This document shows positions 49,355-58,352 of a stretch of 62,133 nucleotides of DNA, piece after piece. The translations under genes and the position numbers were made by a program. The stretch's first letter is position 1. Each line of letters starts with the position of its first letter. The DNA comes from an uncultured Methylococcaceae bacterium. GTDB lineage: Bacteria > Pseudomonadota > Gammaproteobacteria > Methylococcales > Methylomonadaceae. The notes below the pieces were generated by a model. It searched no databases and was not told the origin of the DNA. It saw only the letters and a list, made by a program, of their open reading frames with translations. The stretch lies in NCBI GenBank assembly GCA_903859415.1, contig CAIOMN010000117.1:1-62133 (forward strand), in the 5' to 3' direction.

Positions 49355-50518
49355 ATGGATAAAATGATGTATCCTCAAAGAAAAAAGCTTTTTTACAGCC
49401 TACTACTAATAGCAACCATATTAACAGCATGCTCAGACTCACAAGATAAAAAGCAACCATTGGCTCAGCCTCCCCAAATACGTGGCGAAGTCCAGTTAGC
49501 GCCTGACTCACCCAAAAAAGCTTACATTAAAACGACGCTTCTTAACCTAACCCGACACCCCTTACTAGAGCCCTTAACTGGAAAAGTCACTTATAACGAA
49601 AGTTCAACATCACGTATTAGCTCACCTGTAGCTGGGCGTGTTATTACCAATCCCATTGCTCTAGGCTCACAAGTTCAAACGGGGTCGACTTTACTAGAAC
49701 TAGACAGTCCAGATGTTGCTGCTGCCGAAGCTGATTATGCAAAAGCTCAAGCAGATTTAATATTAGCTAAAAAAGCATTCACTCGCCAACAAGAACTCTA
49801 TGAAGGGAAAGCTGTTTCTCAAAAAGAACTAGAAAGATCTCAAGATGACTTTAATGCGGCCCGCAGCGAAGTGCAACGTGCGCAAGACCGCTTAAAAAAT
49901 CTGCATATAAGCGCTCAACAGAACGATGGTCGCTTTGCACTAAAATCCCCAATTGCTGGCACTGTCGTTGAACGGAATGTAAACCCCGGCATTGAAGTTC
50001 GCCCCGATCGAGATACACCACTTTATGTCATTTCAGATACCAAAAAGCTAACCTTAATGATGGCCATTTTTGAAGTGAATCTCAGTAAAATTAGATTGGG
50101 ACAAAAACTATCAATTTCTGTACCGGCTTATCCTGACAAAACATTTCCTGCGACCGTGCAATATATTGGTCAGGTTTTAGATGAGAAAACGCGCTCAATT
50201 CAGGTTAGATGCGACTTACCCAATAATGATGGCCTGTTGCTGCCTGGCATGTACGCCACAATTACCGTAGAAAGTGAGCCGAGCGACCAAGCTATCGTTA
50301 TTCCTCTAACCGCTGTTTTTACAGAGGGTGATGCCGATTTCGTTTTCATTGCCATCGACGAAAACCACTACCAACAACGCCCCGTTGAAATCGGCTTACG
50401 ACTAAAAGATAGAGCAGTGATCTCTAAGGGATTGAATGTTAATGAGAAATTAGTCAGTGAAGGTGCCCTCACACTTCGTTCGGAAGAACAGGTCGAAACC
50501 AATAGCGATAAAAAATAA
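49355..50518 (+). CDS. Periplasmic adaptor of metal efflux (CzcB/CusB-like)
   Basis: This 387-residue membrane fusion protein has an N-terminal signal with lipobox ILTAC (lipid anchor near residue 26), a barrel-sandwich/lipoyl domain split around a coiled coil (ADYAKAQADLILAKKAFTRQ), the RND-MFP signature SPIAGTVVERNVNPGIEV, and a beta-barrel end. It lacks the long His-rich N-terminus of some CzcB proteins. ATG 49355 is followed by ATGs three and four codons later, and the start is not certain. It lies 22 bases before the RND gene. Confidence 0.9.
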   Translation: MDKMMYPQRKKLFYSLLLIATILTACSDSQDKKQPLAQPPQIRGEVQLAPDSPKKAYIKTTLLNLTRHPLLEPLTGKVTYNESSTSRISSPVAGRVITNPIALGSQVQTGSTLLELDSPDVAAAEADYAKAQADLILAKKAFTRQQELYEGKAVSQKELERSQDDFNAARSEVQRAQDRLKNLHISAQQNDGRFALKSPIAGTVVERNVNPGIEVRPDRDTPLYVISDTKKLTLMMAIFEVNLSKIRLGQKLSISVPAYPDKTFPATVQYIGQVLDEKTRSIQVRCDLPNNDGLLLPGMYATITVESEPSDQAIVIPLTAVFTEGDADFVFIAIDENHYQQRPVEIGLRLKDRAVISKGLNVNEKLVSEGALTLRSEEQVETNSDKK

Positions 50519-50540
50519 TTCTAACTAGAGACATATAAAC

Positions 50541-53500
50541 ATGATTGAACGTCTTATTGCCTTTTGTCTCCAGCAACGTCTAATGGTTATTGGTGCGACC
50601 ATGGCTATTGCCATTTCAGGCATTATCGCCTTCGAAAACTTGCCTGTACAAGCCTTCCCAGATGTGCAAAACGTGTTTGTACAAGTGGTAACTCAATATC
50701 CTGGCCAAGCACCTGAAGAAGTTGAAAAGCTCATCTCATTACCCATAGAACGGGTAATGAACGGACTGCCGCATTTAATGAATATGCGCTCAGTTTCTAT
50801 TTTCGGTTTATCGGTAGTTACCTTAACGTTCGACGATAGTGCCGAAGATTACTTTTCCCGTCAACAAGTATTGGAACGCCTTCAAAATGCCGACATCCCC
50901 AACGATAGCAAGCCCCAGCTTGGTCCATTATCCACAGGCGTTGGTGAAATTTTACGTTATGTAGTTGATGCTAAAAACCTACCCTTAGTCGAACAGCGTG
51001 CCTTACAGGATTGGGTCATTGAACCGAAAATTCGCGCTGTTCAAGGTGTTGCAGATGTTGTTTCCTACGGCGGTGGCGTTAAAGAGTACAAAATCTCAGC
51101 AAAACCTGATCGCCTGAAAAATTACCATATAGATTTAAAACAAGTATTCGATGCTATCTCTGCTAATAATAGCAATACCGGAGGGGGCTACATCGAATAT
51201 GGTGATGAAGCACTGGTTGTACGAGGAATTGGCCTCTTGAAATCTGCCGAAGAAATCGGTGAAATTGTAGTCGATAGTAATGATGGTGTACCCGTCCGAA
51301 TTAAGGATGTAGCTGACATCAGTATCGGACCACAGCCACGTACTGGCATCGTAGCAATGAATCAACGTGATGATATCGTTGAAGGTATTGTACTACTCAT
51401 TAAAGGTCGTGATGCCGTCAATGTACTGGGTGGCGTAAAAGAAAAAATCAAAGAACTCAACGATTTTGGATTACCGCCAGGTGTTAAAATTACCCCAATA
51501 TACGACAGGACGGAACTGGTGGGTCATACCGTACATACCGTTGAGCACAATATGCTCGAAGGTGCTACGCTTATAATGATTATCTTGTTAGTATTCCTAA
51601 GACGTTTTATGGCTGCGTTTTTAGTAACCCTCATTATTCCTTTATCACTATTATTTGCTTTTATTCTGGTTGACTTAGGGGGAATCTCTGCAAACCTAAT
51701 ATCTTTAGGGGCCATTGACTTTGGTATCATTGTCGACAGTGCCGTCGTTTTGGTCGAAGCGGTCATGGTGCAAGTCACTCTAGACTTACACCGGAATGCT
51801 GATATTCGCCATTTACGACAAACACTACTCATTACAGCAACTGAAATGGGTAGACCGATTCTATTCTCAAAAGCAATTATCATCATCGCTTTTTTACCCA
51901 TCTTTACTTTCCAACGTGTGGAAGCCAAAATTTTCTCTCCCATGGCCTACACCCTTAGCTTTGCTCTAATAGCCTCAATGTTATTCAGCCTGACATTTGT
52001 ACCGGCAATGCTAACTTATCTATTGGGCCCGAAAATGGCTGAAAGTCATAACCCATTAGTTCAAGCGATGGAAAAACACTATCGTAGAATACTCGAATGG
52101 GTTCTTAGACATGCCAAAACAGTGTTTATTTCATCAATCGCAGCGTTAATATTAAGCTTTGCATCAGTTAAATTAATTGGCACTGAATTCATGCCAAAAC
52201 TTGATGAAGGCAATATATGGCTTACCATTACCTTACCAACTCCCGTTTCACTTACGACAGCAAAAGAACTCGAACGTAAGGTTCGCGATAAATTGGAGAC
52301 ATTTTCCGAAGCTAAAATGGTGTTAACCCAATTAGGTCGACCTGAAGACGGTACTGATCCAAAAGGCTTCAATAATCTTGAAGTACTGATTGACCTTAAT
52401 CCTAAAGATACTTGGCGGTATAAGAAAAAAGATCAATTAGTTCAGGCAATGGATAAAGAGCTGTCTATTTTTCCAGGAATCCTCACTAACTTTTCGCAAG
52501 TTATTCAAGATAACGTGGAGGAAGCCATTTCTGGTGTCAAGGGTGAAATTGCTATCAAAATATTTGGTAGTGACTTAAAAACTTTACAAGACAGGGCCGA
52601 CCAAGTCACCAATATTTTAGCATCCATACAAGGCGCTACTGATGTCGCAGCCGAACAGCAAGCAGGACTTGCCCAAGTTATGGTAGATATTGATAGAGCC
52701 AAAGTATCTCGTTATGGCATCAATATCGCAGATGTTCAACGCGTCATGGAAATTGGTATGGGTGGTAAGGCCGCTTCACAATTCCTTGAGGGTGAACGAC
52801 GTTTTGATATTACGCTACGCTACGAAGAAAACGCTCGTAATTCAGTCGCTAGTTTAGAAAACTTAATGGTACAGACTCCTGATGGTGTCCGCATTCCATT
52901 ATCAGAGCTTGCAACGATTAAAATTAATCAAGGAGCATCAAGAATCAGCCGAGAGGACAACATGCGAAGAATTGCAATTAAGTGTAATTTGATCGACAGA
53001 GATCAAGGTAGTTTTGTAGCAGAAGCCCAGAAAAAAGTTGCAGCCCAAGTTGATTTACCACCAGGCTATCGTATTGTTTGGAGTGGTCAATTTGAAAATC
53101 AGCAACGAGCTATGAAGCGACTGGCGATTATCGTACCTATCAGCTTAGGACTGATTTTCGTGTTATTATTCTGGGCTTTCATGTCAATTAAGAACGCTCT
53201 ACTGATTCTTATGAACGTGCCTTTCGCAATGATCGGTGGTATTCTTATATTGTTGGCAACTGGTATTAATTTAAGTGTTTCAGCTGCGGTCGGTTTTATA
53301 GCACTCTTTGGTATTGCAGTACAAAATGGCGTTATTCTGGTTTCTCAACTCAATAAACTTCGAAGAGAAGGTCAATCTCTTCACGATGCGATTGTAAACG
53401 GTTCAGTTAGCCGTCTAAGGCCTGTTGTAATGACGGCCATGATGGCTATGTTAGGGCTTTTCCCTGCTGCGCTCTCAACCAGCGTGGGATCAGAAACAGC

Positions 53501-53609
53501 AAAACCTTTTGCCGTCGTTATCATTGGTGGACTACTTACAGCAACTATACTGACTCTGACCTTATTACCAGCGCTTTATCGATATTTTGCAGAACCAGAT
53601 GAACTTTAA
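50541..53609 (+). CDS. Heavy-metal efflux RND pump, CzcA-like (copy 2)
   Basis: This 1022-residue HME-RND transporter is the full-operon copy. Motifs are LPVQAFPDVQNVFVQVVTQYPG, PQLGPLSTGVGEILRYVV, the fourth-helix GAIDFGIIVDSAVVLVE with two aspartates and a glutamate for proton relay (divalent-metal type), SGVKGEIAIKIFGSDLK, and a C-terminal LRPVVMTAMMAMLGLFPAALS. It should work with the channel and adaptor encoded just upstream. Substrate is probably Zn, Co, Cd or Ni rather than Cu/Ag, by motif. It is strongly similar to the lone copy at 43007-46069. Confidence 0.93.
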   Translation: MIERLIAFCLQQRLMVIGATMAIAISGIIAFENLPVQAFPDVQNVFVQVVTQYPGQAPEEVEKLISLPIERVMNGLPHLMNMRSVSIFGLSVVTLTFDDSAEDYFSRQQVLERLQNADIPNDSKPQLGPLSTGVGEILRYVVDAKNLPLVEQRALQDWVIEPKIRAVQGVADVVSYGGGVKEYKISAKPDRLKNYHIDLKQVFDAISANNSNTGGGYIEYGDEALVVRGIGLLKSAEEIGEIVVDSNDGVPVRIKDVADISIGPQPRTGIVAMNQRDDIVEGIVLLIKGRDAVNVLGGVKEKIKELNDFGLPPGVKITPIYDRTELVGHTVHTVEHNMLEGATLIMIILLVFLRRFMAAFLVTLIIPLSLLFAFILVDLGGISANLISLGAIDFGIIVDSAVVLVEAVMVQVTLDLHRNADIRHLRQTLLITATEMGRPILFSKAIIIIAFLPIFTFQRVEAKIFSPMAYTLSFALIASMLFSLTFVPAMLTYLLGPKMAESHNPLVQAMEKHYRRILEWVLRHAKTVFISSIAALILSFASVKLIGTEFMPKLDEGNIWLTITLPTPVSLTTAKELERKVRDKLETFSEAKMVLTQLGRPEDGTDPKGFNNLEVLIDLNPKDTWRYKKKDQLVQAMDKELSIFPGILTNFSQVIQDNVEEAISGVKGEIAIKIFGSDLKTLQDRADQVTNILASIQGATDVAAEQQAGLAQVMVDIDRAKVSRYGINIADVQRVMEIGMGGKAASQFLEGERRFDITLRYEENARNSVASLENLMVQTPDGVRIPLSELATIKINQGASRISREDNMRRIAIKCNLIDRDQGSFVAEAQKKVAAQVDLPPGYRIVWSGQFENQQRAMKRLAIIVPISLGLIFVLLFWAFMSIKNALLILMNVPFAMIGGILILLATGINLSVSAAVGFIALFGIAVQNGVILVSQLNKLRREGQSLHDAIVNGSVSRLRPVVMTAMMAMLGLFPAALSTSVGSETAKPFAVVIIGGLLTATILTLTLLPALYRYFAEPDEL

Positions 53610-53618
53610 TGGAAATTT

Positions 53619-53945
53619 ATGAAAGAAATTCGCGCCTTTATCCAGCCACACAAGCTCAGTAGTGTAACGATGGCCCTTTTAGAAATACAAGGATTCCCTG
53701 GGATGACGATCATTGACTGTGATGGATTTGGGCGTGAACGAACTCAACACATTCAGGACTACAAACCATTTTTACCTAAAAAACGAATTGAAATTTTTGC
53801 GCCTGATCACTTAGCCGATATCATCTTCGACACCATTATGCAGTCAGCCTATAGTGGCCAGCATGGTGATGGAAAGGTTTACATTATGAATGTCATAGAA
53901 GGGGGGCGTATCAGCTCCCATGAAAGACACTATGATCTAGGCTAA
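53619..53945 (+). CDS. PII-like protein associated with metal efflux (copy 2)
   Basis: This 108-residue paralogue of 42573-42899 has the same landmarks: MKEIRAFIQP, DGFGRERT, KRIEIFAP, and HGDGKVYIMNVIEGG, a B-loop-like strand. It starts nine bases after the RND stop, so it is translated with the pump. The strict pairing of this PII subfamily with HME-RND genes in two loci of one window supports a shared task, such as sensing metal or nucleotide and tuning the pump. That is inference from context, as no activity is known to me. Confidence 0.87.
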   Translation: MKEIRAFIQPHKLSSVTMALLEIQGFPGMTIIDCDGFGRERTQHIQDYKPFLPKKRIEIFAPDHLADIIFDTIMQSAYSGQHGDGKVYIMNVIEGGRISSHERHYDLG

Positions 53946-54010
53946 TATTTTAATAATTCTGTCATTAAAGCTTGGTACAATTTAGTCCATTAGAATCAAT
54001 AGGTAGCATT

Positions 54011-54037
54011 GAGTTATTCCTCGTTATTGAATAACTC
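54011..54037. repeat. 9-bp inverted repeat after the efflux operon
   Basis: GAGTTATTC and GAATAACTC flank a nine-base loop, 66 bases after the stop of the PII-like gene and before the porin gene. It is possibly a terminator of the efflux operon, though no T-run follows. Confidence 0.4.
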
Positions 54038-54170
54038 CTTCGACTACTGAACAAATTCAAAACCCGAATACCCTCTGTTTACCCCTTGGATTCTGAATAT
54101 CGGAAGGGCTATCAATATCGTCTGGATCAACAAATCTGACGCTCTGACACAAAACCAAAAGTTTACCTGA

Positions 54171-55616
54171 ATGAAGATTTTAAAAACATTACTAATCTGC
54201 ACTGTATTTTTGACAACATCAGCACATGCAGAGAACTATCCAGATTTAAATGATGACGGCGAGTTTTCACTCATGGGGGCTTTGGCTGATCATGGCTTGC
54301 ACAACATTCAGGATGAGCGCTGGAACTTTTACTCGCAAGCAACTTATATTTCGAGCTGGAAACAGGCATTCCCTGCAGCCTACACTAATTTAAACGGCTC
54401 TCCTAACTCATTAGAACCCGGTGCGGAGCGTGGCTTTACAGGAACAACGACTTTCTACGTTGGTGTTAAAGCCTGGAAAGGCGCCGAACTCTATGTGGCA
54501 CCAGAAATGATTTCTGAGCGGCCTCTGTCGGGACTAAAGGGAATCGGTGGAAGTATTCAAAACTTTGAGCTGCAAAAAAATGGTGCAGTACATTCTACCT
54601 GGTATCCGTCAAGAGCTATTTACAGACAAACCCTATCTTTCGGTGGCAAACAGAGTAGCGTTAATTCCGGCCCCATGCAATTAGCAGGGACTGTCGACAG
54701 TCACCGTTTTGTTTTTACTGCAGGTACTTTTAGCATTCTTGATATATTTGATAAAAACACCTATGCGGGTGATCTTCGTCGTCAATTTGTAAACATGGCC
54801 TTTTTAACCAATGCTGCTTATGACTTTGCTGCCGATGCAAGGGGCTATACGACCGGGCTGGTGGGCGAATTTTATTTTGATGACTGGGCATTTAGGTTTG
54901 GGCACATTGCCGGCCCCAAAAACCCTAATGATCTACAAGTGAATTTTCAGATGTTAAGTAACTATGGACAGCAGGTAGAGCTTGAACATAAGCATCTTAT
55001 AAAAGACCAACCTGGAGCGATAAGAATTCTGGGTTATAGAAATCAGGAAAACTCGGGGAGTTATACGGATGCCATTGCTGCATTCCAGGCTAATCCGTCA
55101 AAGAATGCAACAACTTGTACGGGTTATAATTATAACTCTAGCAATGCCAACGCACCTGATCTTTGCTGGGCCAGAAAATCGAATATAAAAATGGGCATCG
55201 GCATCAATATGGAGCAGAGCATCACTCAAGATATCGGCGTCTTTTTTAGAAGCATGTATTCAGATGGAAGAACTGAAGTTTATTCTTATGTACCGGCTGA
55301 TCGATCATTATCTTTTGGCTCAGCCATCAAGGGTACCCGTTGGGGACGAGAGAAAGATACTGTGGGGCTTGGTTACGCGCAAAGCTGGATATCAAAAGAT
55401 CACGTCAACTATTTAAATATGGGTGGAGTTGATGGCTTTATTGGTGACGGCAAAATCAATTATAAGCCTGAACAAGTGGTTGATATTTACTATCAATGGC
55501 ATGTTGTCAAATCGACCTGGCTGACTTTTGACTATCAATATCTTGCCAATCCCGCTTTTAATGCTGACCGCGGACCCGTCAATATTTATAATGCCAGAGT
55601 GCATTTTGAACTGTAA
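54171..55616 (+). CDS. Carbohydrate-selective porin, OprB family
   Basis: This 481-residue outer-membrane protein has a cleavable signal (about 1-21, ending AHA), then a beta-barrel-type sequence ending in phenylalanine-containing VHFEL. The OprB-like end, NPAFNADRGPVNIYNARVHF, is clear. The mid-region motif AGTFSILDIFDKNTYAGDLR matches the family. It presumably admits small sugars or other solutes. Its place after a metal efflux operon may be chance. It converges on the 6S RNA gene with only a few bases between. Confidence 0.85.
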   Translation: MKILKTLLICTVFLTTSAHAENYPDLNDDGEFSLMGALADHGLHNIQDERWNFYSQATYISSWKQAFPAAYTNLNGSPNSLEPGAERGFTGTTTFYVGVKAWKGAELYVAPEMISERPLSGLKGIGGSIQNFELQKNGAVHSTWYPSRAIYRQTLSFGGKQSSVNSGPMQLAGTVDSHRFVFTAGTFSILDIFDKNTYAGDLRRQFVNMAFLTNAAYDFAADARGYTTGLVGEFYFDDWAFRFGHIAGPKNPNDLQVNFQMLSNYGQQVELEHKHLIKDQPGAIRILGYRNQENSGSYTDAIAAFQANPSKNATTCTGYNYNSSNANAPDLCWARKSNIKMGIGINMEQSITQDIGVFFRSMYSDGRTEVYSYVPADRSLSFGSAIKGTRWGREKDTVGLGYAQSWISKDHVNYLNMGGVDGFIGDGKINYKPEQVVDIYYQWHVVKSTWLTFDYQYLANPAFNADRGPVNIYNARVHFEL

Positions 55617-55621
55617 ATAAA

Positions 55622-55810
55622 GCGTATCTCCCACCTGCGCCGCTATGTGCCTTCGTCCTTGAACCGGAGGTTCAAGTGGGAACGTAACCATCACATCAGG
55701 CTTCCCATATAAAATGGGCCTGCTCACCAGTAAAGGATTTCGTTCCCGGGGTTAATACAGGTTCAGGAAACACCCAGCACACTCTCGAACGCTACAGGAG
55801 ATACAGGTGT
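55622..55810 (-). ncRNA. ssrS: 6S RNA
   Basis: This is a 6S regulatory RNA of about 190 nucleotides that binds sigma70 holoenzyme. Evidence on the minus strand: the closing stem GTATCTCC/GGGAGATAC near the two ends, the 3' hairpin CTTGAACCTCCGGTTCAAGG, the GCGGCGCAGGTGGGAGA end, and a GGTGAGCAGGCCC-type strand near the central bubble. It starts about 15 bases downstream of the zapA stop, the usual gammaproteobacterial location. Ends are approximate. Confidence 0.92.
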
Positions 55811-55824
55811 TTATTGTAGCGTGT

Positions 55825-56124
55825 TTAGTTCTTTTCTAAAACGTTTTCTAACTTTAAAGACAACTTATCTAAGCAATCAATTAACTTCTTATTTAATCGA
55901 ACATTTTCAGTTTTTAAAATTTGAAGCTCATGAGCCAGATTAAGAGCCGCCATAACAGCAATTCTATCTGGCCCAGCCACTTTTCCTGAATCACGCATTC
56001 TTCTCATTTGTGAATCCAGTTGCTGTGCGGAATAGATCAGATCATCCTGATCTTCAAGATCGCAGGCAATTCTATATTCTTTCCCCATAATCATTAGAGA
56101 AACATGTTGCGGTTTTGTATTCAC
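55825..56124 (-). CDS. zapA: Cell division protein ZapA
   Basis: This 99-residue protein crosslinks FtsZ filaments. The N-terminal globular half contains VSLMIMGKEYRIACDLEDQDDLIYSAQQLDSQM, and the rest is a coiled coil (AALNLAHELQILKTENVRLNKKL). Start overlaps the upstream coiled-coil gene by four bases, and the 6S RNA gene follows. Normal family length. Confidence 0.95.
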   Translation of the reverse strand: MNTKPQHVSLMIMGKEYRIACDLEDQDDLIYSAQQLDSQMRRMRDSGKVAGPDRIAVMAALNLAHELQILKTENVRLNKKLIDCLDKLSLKLENVLEKN

Positions 56125-56342
56125 GAGCCTACCTCCATCACTTTTAGTCTTGTAATCATTGTATCCACTCTAGCCTTGGCTAGAGCCGCTTTTTCAAGTA
56201 ATTCGACCTTTTCCTGCGTTAAATGCTCTACTTTAATCTTTAACTTACTATTCTCATTTTTCAAATATTGATATTGTTCAATCAACTCATCCAGTTTATT
56301 CTCAAAGTCTTTTAATTCTTGGGGTAAATGAATTTCTGTCAT
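56121..56342 (-). CDS. ZapB-like short coiled-coil protein (TIGR02449 type)
   Basis: This 73-residue protein is almost entirely coiled coil (residues about 8-70, heptads in LDELIEQYQYLKNENSKLKIKV). It belongs to the small family encoded directly upstream of zapA in many gammaproteobacteria and probably helps ZapA/FtsZ organisation, as ZapB does. That is by analogy. I choose ATG 56340-56342 over a GTG three codons upstream. Neither has a strong ribosome binding site. Confidence 0.85.
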   Translation of the reverse strand: MTEIHLPQELKDFENKLDELIEQYQYLKNENSKLKIKVEHLTQEKVELLEKAALAKARVDTMITRLKVMEVGS

Positions 56343-56509
56343 AGTGGCCACTGAGGTTATTACAAGTAATCCGGTATTTTTAGTTAGTAATGATAAACTT
56401 TAAACAGTAGCGCAATTCGCTCTGCAAGTTAAAATGAACAAATATTAAACACTTCTGATATCAATGGTAGCATAAGCGACATTTTTATTTTAGTGATAGT
56501 GATATTATC

Positions 56510-57031
56510 ATGGCCTATAACACATGTAACACAATAATTATAAACATTGATGAGGATCTTTCAGCTGCTGAAGCACACGGCATGGCAACAGGCATGTTGT
56601 GTGTCAATGAACACGTTGAAAGCGAGTTATGGTTAACCGAACTCTTAAGTAATAATGATATTATCAGTGATGAAAACAAGTATATCCTGATAAGATTGTT
56701 CGAAGAAACCCGACGATTATTGTTCAGTGAAGAATTTGAATTTGACTTATTTCTTCCAGACGATGACACTGCTTTAGACCTTCGTGTTCAGGCATTAAAA
56801 TGCTGGTGTAGAGGCTTCTTGTTTGGAATTGGTTCAGGCGCTTCTTCGGCAAATTGCTCAAGAGATGCTATGGAAATCCTAAGAGATATTGCTGAGTTTA
56901 CAAAGCTTGATACTGACGTTGAGGACGAAAACGATGAGAATGATTTTGTTGAAATCACTGAATATCTCAGGCCCGCCGTATTATTATTGAGAGATGAATT
57001 GACCCAGAGTGGAAATAACTTTAGTGCATAA
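56510..57031 (+). CDS. ygfB: UPF0149 family protein YgfB
   Basis: This 173-residue acidic, helical protein is of the YgfB/UPF0149 family. SAAEAHGMATGMLCVN (about 14-29), DDTALDLRVQALKCWCRGFLFGIG and the C-terminal DENDFVEITEYLRPAVLLL are characteristic. It is first of ygfB-pepP-ubiH, a widespread gammaproteobacterial order. In Pseudomonas YgfB modulates gene expression linked to beta-lactam resistance. Its role here is unknown. The N-terminus is longer than the E. coli form by a few residues. Confidence 0.93.
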   Translation: MAYNTCNTIIINIDEDLSAAEAHGMATGMLCVNEHVESELWLTELLSNNDIISDENKYILIRLFEETRRLLFSEEFEFDLFLPDDDTALDLRVQALKCWCRGFLFGIGSGASSANCSRDAMEILRDIAEFTKLDTDVEDENDENDFVEITEYLRPAVLLLRDELTQSGNNFSA

Positions 57032-57041
57032 TGGATAGAAA

Positions 57042-58352
57042 ATGAAGCAAACTGAATTTAAAAACCGTCGTAAAAAACTCCTGCAACGCATTGGAAAAGG
57101 CAATATTGCTCTTATTGGCAGCGCGTCCATACAGACACGTAACAGAGATGTCGATTTTCCGTTCCGGCAAGATAGTGATTTTTTTTATTTAACCGGCTTT
57201 AATGAACCGGATGCTTTAGCTGTCTTTATTCCCGAAAGAGAACAAGGCGAATATATTTTATTTTGCCGTGAATTTGATGAAAAAAAAGCCTTATGGGAAG
57301 GAGCACATGCAGGGCTAGAAGAAGCAACTGCCCATTATGAGGCAAATGATGCATTTCCAATTGATGATTTGGCAGATATATTACCCGGTCTTTTAGAAAA
57401 CAAAGCAAAGATATTTTATCCAATGGGTCGAAACTCAGAGCTAGACCATAATCTGTTAGAGTGGATAAACCATATTAGAAGTCAATCAAGAACAGGTGTT
57501 ACCGCACCCAACGACTTATCCTCTCTAGATGTTATCCTGCACGAAATGCGTTTAGTAAAAAGCATCGGCGAACTTAAATTAATGCGCCGTGCCGCAGAAG
57601 TTTCTGCAGCAGCCCATATTAAAGCGATGCAAGCTTGTAAGGCAGGACTCTTTGAGTATCAAATAGAAGCAGAACTGGTTCATCATTTTATTCAAAATGG
57701 TCTACGGGCAGTTGCTTATCCATCGATTGTAGCGGGTGGAAAAAATGCCTGTACACTTCATTACACTGAAAATAACTCTAAATTAAAAAATGGAGATTTA
57801 TTATTAATTGACGCAGGGGCTGAATGTGATCACTATGCGGCAGACATCACACGAACGTTCCCGATATCAGGTAGCTTTACCGAACCTCAAAAGCAACTGT
57901 ACCAATTGGTTCTGGATGCCCAAACGGCTGCATTAGAACAAATCCAGCCCGGATTACCCTGGAATAATGCTCACGACGCTTCTGTTGAAGTGCTCACAAA
58001 GGGATTAGTTGAGCTAGGTCTATTAAAAGGAAAGATAAAGAAACTTATTAAGGATGAAAAATATAAACAGTTTTATATGCATCGAATTGGGCATTGGCTA
58101 GGTATGGATGTACATGATGTGGGCGATTATAAAGTTAATCAGGAGTGGCGATTGTTAGAAGCCGGAATGGTATTAACAATTGAACCGGGCTTATATATTC
58201 CTGTTGACTGCAAAACAGTTGACGAGAAATGGCGGGGTATAGGCATACGCATTGAAGATGATGTTCTGGTAACATCACAAGGCCATGAAGTGCTAACCAG
58301 TGGCGTACCTAAATCCATCACTGAAATTGAAGCATTAATGCAGGCCGTATAA
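57042..58352 (+). CDS. pepP: Xaa-Pro aminopeptidase
   Basis: This 436-residue dimetal aminopeptidase P removes an N-terminal residue preceding proline. It has the N-terminal creatinase-like domain (FRQDSDFFYLTGFNEPDA) and the pita-bread catalytic domain. Metal ligands are in LLIDAGAECDHYAADITRTFP (two aspartates), HRIGHWLGMDVHD (histidine), LTIEPGLYI (glutamate) and GIRIEDDVLVT (glutamate). Its final TAA shares an A with the ubiH ATG, indicating translational coupling. Confidence 0.96.
   Translation: MKQTEFKNRRKKLLQRIGKGNIALIGSASIQTRNRDVDFPFRQDSDFFYLTGFNEPDALAVFIPEREQGEYILFCREFDEKKALWEGAHAGLEEATAHYEANDAFPIDDLADILPGLLENKAKIFYPMGRNSELDHNLLEWINHIRSQSRTGVTAPNDLSSLDVILHEMRLVKSIGELKLMRRAAEVSAAAHIKAMQACKAGLFEYQIEAELVHHFIQNGLRAVAYPSIVAGGKNACTLHYTENNSKLKNGDLLLIDAGAECDHYAADITRTFPISGSFTEPQKQLYQLVLDAQTAALEQIQPGLPWNNAHDASVEVLTKGLVELGLLKGKIKKLIKDEKYKQFYMHRIGHWLGMDVHDVGDYKVNQEWRLLEAGMVLTIEPGLYIPVDCKTVDEKWRGIGIRIEDDVLVTSQGHEVLTSGVPKSITEIEALMQAV

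Noticed and set aside
55413-55727. 104-codon minus-strand ORF between the porin and 6S RNA
   Set aside because: It overlaps the end of the porin gene and most of the 6S RNA gene, and shows no family motif.
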